A stretch of 9,326 nucleotides of DNA from Clostridia bacterium (GTDB lineage: Bacteria; Bacillota; Clostridia; UMGS1883), in contig JAJQCX010000113.1 of NCBI GenBank assembly GCA_021202495.1, positions 1-9,326 on the forward strand, read 5' to 3'. The notes under the pieces were generated by a model. The model ran no database searches. It was not told the origin of the DNA and saw nothing but the letters and a program-made list of their open reading frames with translations. Positions 6,378 through 9,326 of this stretch are shown here, in pieces (the stretch's first letter is position 1; each line of letters begins with the position of its first letter). The translations under genes were made by a program, and so were the position numbers.

Positions 6378-7069
6378 TCGCAAACGACCCCCTCTGTATT
6401 TTTCGTGTCGCTCGTTATAACGCCGTCGGCAATGCGGACAACTCTTTCCGCCTGACGCGCGATATCCGTGTTATGTGTGATAATAACAACCGTGTTGCCC
6501 GCGTCGTGAATGTCGTGCAGCATTTTCATAACCTGCACGCCGCTCTTTGAATCGAGCGCGCCTGTAGGCTCGTCGGCAAGGATAAGCGGCGGGTTTGACG
6601 ACAACGCTCTTGCAATCGCCACTCTCTGCTGCTGACCGCCGGAGAGCTCCTTCGGCTTGTGGTGCATTCTCTCTTCCATGCCGACGTTGCGCAGCGCCTC
6701 AATCGCCATTTCACGCCTCTGCTTTGCCGGTATCCCTTGGTAAACAAGCGGCAGCTCCACGTTTTCGAGCGCATCCAACTTTGCCAAAAGGTTATATGTC
6801 TGAAATATAAAGCCAATCTTTTTGTTTCTCAGCTTAGCCAATTCGTTCGACGTCATGTCCTCAACCGGTATTCCGTCAATCGCGATTGACCCGCTCGTCG
6901 GCGTATCAAGGCAGCCTATCATGTTCATCAGTGTCGACTTTCCCGAACCGGAAGGGCCGATAATACTCACAAATTCCTTCGGCTTCACGTGCAGCGACAC
7001 CCCGTTTAACGCTCTCACCTCGATGTCGCCTATTGTATAAATTTTATAGACATCCTCAATCTTAATCAT
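6374..7069 (-). CDS. ABC transporter ATPase, MacB/LolD/YknY type
   Basis: This cytoplasmic nucleotide-binding subunit hydrolyses ATP to drive the adjacent permease. The 231-residue sequence has all the core motifs intact: Walker A GPSGSGKST (38-46), Q-loop Gln90 in FIFQTYNLL, signature LSGGQQQRVAIARAL (142-156), Walker B LILADEP (162-168), D-loop ALDS (171-174) and switch His199 in ITHN. IEVRALNGVSL near the N-terminus and ADEPTGALDS are typical of the LolD/MacB subfamily. It begins 42 bases after the adaptor stop, with AAAGGAG about 12 bases before the ATG, a rather long spacing that may lower its translation. Its last bases overlap the permease start. Confidence 0.96.
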   Translation of the reverse strand: MIKIEDVYKIYTIGDIEVRALNGVSLHVKPKEFVSIIGPSGSGKSTLMNMIGCLDTPTSGSIAIDGIPVEDMTSNELAKLRNKKIGFIFQTYNLLAKLDALENVELPLVYQGIPAKQRREMAIEALRNVGMEERMHHKPKELSGGQQQRVAIARALSSNPPLILADEPTGALDSKSGVQVMKMLHDIHDAGNTVVIITHNTDIARQAERVVRIADGVITSDTKNTEGVVCE

Positions 7070-7075
7070 TTATTT

Positions 7076-7103
7076 TGTACGGCTCCTTTCAACTGTACGG
7101 CTC
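7076..7103. repeat. 10-bp direct repeat between adaptor and ATPase genes
   Basis: TGTACGGCTC occurs at 7076-7085 and 7094-7103, 18 bases apart. It looks like a small local duplication that places the ATPase ribosome binding site (GGAG, 7083-7086 region) further from the adaptor stop. No protein site is implied. Confidence 0.5.
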
Positions 7104-7111
7104 ACTTCGGC

Positions 7112-9106
7112 TTATCTGGGACCGCCGCCTCCGCCGCCTCCGTTCATGCCTCCGCCTCTTCCGCCTCCGATGTTGCCGCCGCCCATGCGGCCGCCCATGT
7201 TCATGCCGCCCATCATGCCCATCATAGAGCTTGAGCTGCTTGACGTCGACTCTGTGGTGACAACAACCTGACCTACGGAAAGACCGGAGGTTATCTCAAC
7301 GTAATCATCGTCGGATATACCTATCGTAACCTCAACCTGCTGCTGTTCGTCATACATCTTTATGTTATTTGAAGCGTTGTTTTGGTTCCCCGCTGCATTG
7401 CCCGCGGGAGCCGCCGCCCCTCCGCCTCCGGAGTCGCCTCTCACCTGTTCCATCATGTTCGCGCCGCCTGTCGCGTCCTCGCCTGTCGGCGCTTCGCCCG
7501 GTTCGCCTGTCGGCTCTTCAAAGTTCTCGCTCGGCATTTCGTTGGGTGCTTCTGCCGCGCCGCCTTCGTCAACCATGCCTTCAACCTCGCCGACAACAAC
7601 AACGTATCTTTGTCCGTTGTAATAGTTTACCGCGCCTACCGGCACTCTTATTACGTTCTGCGCGCTTTCAACCAATATCTCCGCGTCAACGTTCATGCCC
7701 GGCATCAAATCGCCCGGATCGTCAATCGTCACCTCAACAGGGTAGTACGTAACACCGCTTGCCGACATACCCAAAAGAGAAATCGTAGAAATCTTTCCTG
7801 TGAATGTCACGTCCTCAACCGCGTCCGCAGTCAGCGTAACCTCCTGCCCGACGGAAATCTTCGCAATATCAAGCTCATCCACATTCAGTGTAAATTTCAT
7901 TCTCGACACATCCGCCACCGTCATCAGCGTCGTCGAGCTTGTGCCGTAAACCGTGTCGCCCTTTTTGTAGGACTTCGACAATACCTGACCCGCAATGGGA
8001 GAAGTAAGCGTGTAGTCCTCCGCCGACTTCTGCGCGTCCGAAAGGTTTGTCAGCGCGTTTTCGTAGCTCGTAACCGCGTTGTCATAGCTCGTAAGCGCGT
8101 TTTCATAGCTTATCTGCGCGTTGCGAAGGCTGTTTGTGAGCGATGTGCTGGAAAGCACCATGATAACGTCGCCCTCATTTACCCAGTCGCCGTTTTTAAC
8201 GTTCAGCGTCTCAACCGTGCCCGACTGCTCCGCGTTCGCCTTTACCGCGTCGGGATAGCTCAGCGATGCCGCTTCCGCGCCCTCGATGTCGCCGGAGGAA
8301 GTGTGGAACGTCGCCGTTGCCATCGTGCCCTCGGCAATCGAGCCGGGATTATCTATTCTCACTTCAACATTTCTCACAATTGAACCGTTCGAGCCCGCAA
8401 CCGTCGCGTTCGACACTCTCGTAACACTGCCCGAAACGCTCTTCATGTATCTTTCAAGCACAACCGTCACACTGTCGCCAACCGAAATCTTAGCCGCGTC
8501 GGTCGAGCTTACCGGAATTTCCGTTTCCATATATGTATTGTCCGTTATTGTACATACAACGCCGCTCGCATTGTCGCCCACAGCCACGCTCAGTCCGCTT
8601 ATAACGCCCTGTGCCGGAGCCGTTACCGTCAAATCGTCAACGTCGTCCTGCGCCTGCTCAAGCGAAATGCGCGCCGTCTCGATGCTCGTCTTTGCGGTGT
8701 TCACGCTGCTGAGAGCCGTCTTAACGCTGTTTTGCGCCGTCGTTATCGCGTTGTCGCTCGTTTCCGAATCGAACTGATAAAGTACCTGACCCTCTTCAAC
8801 ATAGTCGCCCTCTTCAACGTCGCAGAAAATAATATCGCCGTTGACCGTGGGAACTATGTCATACGTTTCATAGGCCTCAACAGTACCCGAACCTGTTACC
8901 CAGTTCTCAACGTCACCGCGTGTTACAATCGCGGTTATCAGTTCCTCTTCTTCGTCGCCGCCCATTACGTTCTTGTAAACGACAACTCCGACTACGACCA
9001 ATACCACTACAAGCACGAGCGATATAAGCCGCTTAAACCACTTTTTCTTAAAAAATTTGGTTTTTTTCTTTTTCGGAACTTCCGTTTTTGGTGTTTCGTT
9101 AGTCAT
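7112..9106 (-). CDS. Membrane-fusion adaptor with two tandem HlyD/MacA-type modules
   Basis: This adaptor subunit of the exporter is 664 residues long, well over the 350-450 usual for the family. A Lys-rich cytoplasmic tail (about 10-25) precedes one membrane helix (26-44). Module 1: lipoyl half with GTVEAYETYDIVPTVNGDI (74-92) and VEEGDYVEEGQVLYQFD, a Ser/Thr/Ala coiled-coil hairpin (114-158), lipoyl half LTVTAPAQGVISGL, and a beta-barrel (190-270). Module 2 repeats the order: 285-318, hairpin 319-363 with SYENALTSYDNAV repeats, TLTSPIAGQVL, and barrel 400-480. A membrane-proximal domain (481-618) is split by an acidic, Pro/Gly/Asn-rich insert (506-582). The tail is Ser, Met and Gly-rich (619-664). 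The short hairpins suit a monoderm without an outer-membrane channel. The start is ATG 9106, as GGGAGG sits 7 bases upstream; ATG 9121 would contain that site. First gene of the operon. Confidence 0.92.
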   Translation of the reverse strand: MTNETPKTEVPKKKKTKFFKKKWFKRLISLVLVVVLVVVGVVVYKNVMGGDEEEELITAIVTRGDVENWVTGSGTVEAYETYDIVPTVNGDIIFCDVEEGDYVEEGQVLYQFDSETSDNAITTAQNSVKTALSSVNTAKTSIETARISLEQAQDDVDDLTVTAPAQGVISGLSVAVGDNASGVVCTITDNTYMETEIPVSSTDAAKISVGDSVTVVLERYMKSVSGSVTRVSNATVAGSNGSIVRNVEVRIDNPGSIAEGTMATATFHTSSGDIEGAEAASLSYPDAVKANAEQSGTVETLNVKNGDWVNEGDVIMVLSSTSLTNSLRNAQISYENALTSYDNAVTSYENALTNLSDAQKSAEDYTLTSPIAGQVLSKSYKKGDTVYGTSSTTLMTVADVSRMKFTLNVDELDIAKISVGQEVTLTADAVEDVTFTGKISTISLLGMSASGVTYYPVEVTIDDPGDLMPGMNVDAEILVESAQNVIRVPVGAVNYYNGQRYVVVVGEVEGMVDEGGAAEAPNEMPSENFEEPTGEPGEAPTGEDATGGANMMEQVRGDSGGGGAAAPAGNAAGNQNNASNNIKMYDEQQQVEVTIGISDDDYVEITSGLSVGQVVVTTESTSSSSSSMMGMMGGMNMGGRMGGGNIGGGRGGGMNGGGGGGGPR

Positions 9107-9113
9107 GAATAAA

Positions 9114-9119
9114 CCTCCC
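9114..9119 (-). promoter_or_regulatory. Ribosome binding site that fixes the adaptor start
   Basis: GGGAGG on the minus strand, 7 bases before ATG 9106. It lies inside the extended frame from ATG 9121, which favours the shorter protein. Confidence 0.85.
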
Positions 9120-9184
9120 ATTCTTATTTGGCGGCGCTGTGACCTTCGGCGCTCACCTAATGTGCTTCCTATGTTAAAACCGTA

Positions 9185-9213
9185 ATGTTACCACTTCATC
9201 TCCAAAAAATGAA
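9185..9213 (-). promoter_or_regulatory. Candidate promoter of the exporter operon
   Basis: TAACAT (9185-9190) preceded by TGG forms an extended -10 box on the minus strand. The best -35 at 17 bases is a weak TTCATT (9208-9213); TTGTTC lies 20 bases away. Transcription would start near 9179, giving a leader of about 70 bases. A poor -35 box would fit an activated promoter, but this is inference. Confidence 0.3.
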
Positions 9214-9218
9214 CAAAC

Positions 9219-9273
9219 TTTAAACATTAGCACACTAAACAAATAAACACATATTTGTTTAAAATTAGGACAC
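9219..9273. promoter_or_regulatory. Palindrome flanked by direct repeats, possible operator
   Basis: TAAACAAATA (9236-9245) and TATTTGTTTA (9252-9261) form a perfect 10-bp inverted repeat with a 6-base spacer. It is flanked by near-identical direct repeats TTTAAACATTAGCACAC (9219-9235) and TTTAAAATTAGGACAC (9258-9273). The group lies just upstream of the candidate promoter of the exporter operon, where an activator or repressor site would be expected. No regulator gene is visible in the window. Confidence 0.45.
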
Positions 9274-9326
9274 ATTTTCTCATTCTTTAACAACTCATTT
9301 CACCCCACCCTTCTCCCGCTCTTTAT

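Noticed and set aside
7382..8383. A 333-codon open frame on the plus strand
   Set aside because: It is antisense to the adaptor gene, with the same Arg/Val/Cys-rich shadow composition and no motif.
9107..9180. Possible riboswitch or attenuator in the adaptor leader
   Set aside because: There are short GCGCC repeats and a GTGA/TCAC pair, but no known riboswitch core, leader peptide or terminator/antiterminator pair.
9274..9326. Possible tail of an upstream minus-strand gene
   Set aside because: One frame reads KEREKGGVK and then a stop, but nine residues cannot support a gene call.

Overview
The window looks like chromosomal DNA from a monoderm Bacillota, most likely a Clostridia member. The support is strong AGGAGG-type ribosome binding sites, GTG and TTG starts, tightly overlapping genes, a surface protein with three S-layer homology (SLH) domains, and an ABC exporter arranged like Bacillus YknXYZ. 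No rRNA, tRNA, CRISPR array, transposase or phage gene was found. All nine genes lie on the minus strand, so transcription runs from high to low coordinates.

Region 1 (9326 down to 5172) is a three-gene exporter operon: a membrane-fusion adaptor with two tandem adaptor modules and a Met/Gly-rich tail, an ABC ATPase, and a MacB/FtsX-type permease that starts inside the end of the ATPase gene. Its leader carries a perfect 10-bp inverted repeat flanked by near-identical direct repeats, a plausible operator. The 315-bp gap that follows (5171-4857) is filled with GC-rich palindromes of a repeated intergenic type, plus one terminator-like hairpin.

Region 2 (4856-2586) is a single gene for a secreted 756-residue protein. 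It has a signal peptide, three SLH domains and a long beta-rich C-terminal part of unknown role. It ends 3 bp from a perfect 19-bp terminator stem. The next gap holds a short tandem repeat and another palindromic repeat element.

Region 3 (2385-1) is a five-gene operon behind a good sigma-A promoter. In order it encodes an O6-alkylguanine-DNA alkyltransferase, a small S24/S26 peptidase-like protein, a DUF3592-like two-helix membrane protein, a Sir2-family NAD-dependent deacylase, and a DUF2442 protein whose frame is broken at a run of seven A. A perfect 11-bp hairpin at the left edge probably ends this transcript.

The exporter genes clearly work together: adaptor, ATPase and permease of one transporter. 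The SLH protein may share the cell surface with it, but nothing ties them functionally. The repair operon is tightly coupled, but its members do not form a recognised pathway. No wholly new system is evident. The most unusual points are the double-module adaptor, its Met/Gly tail, the slippery-site frameshift and the palindromic exporter leader.
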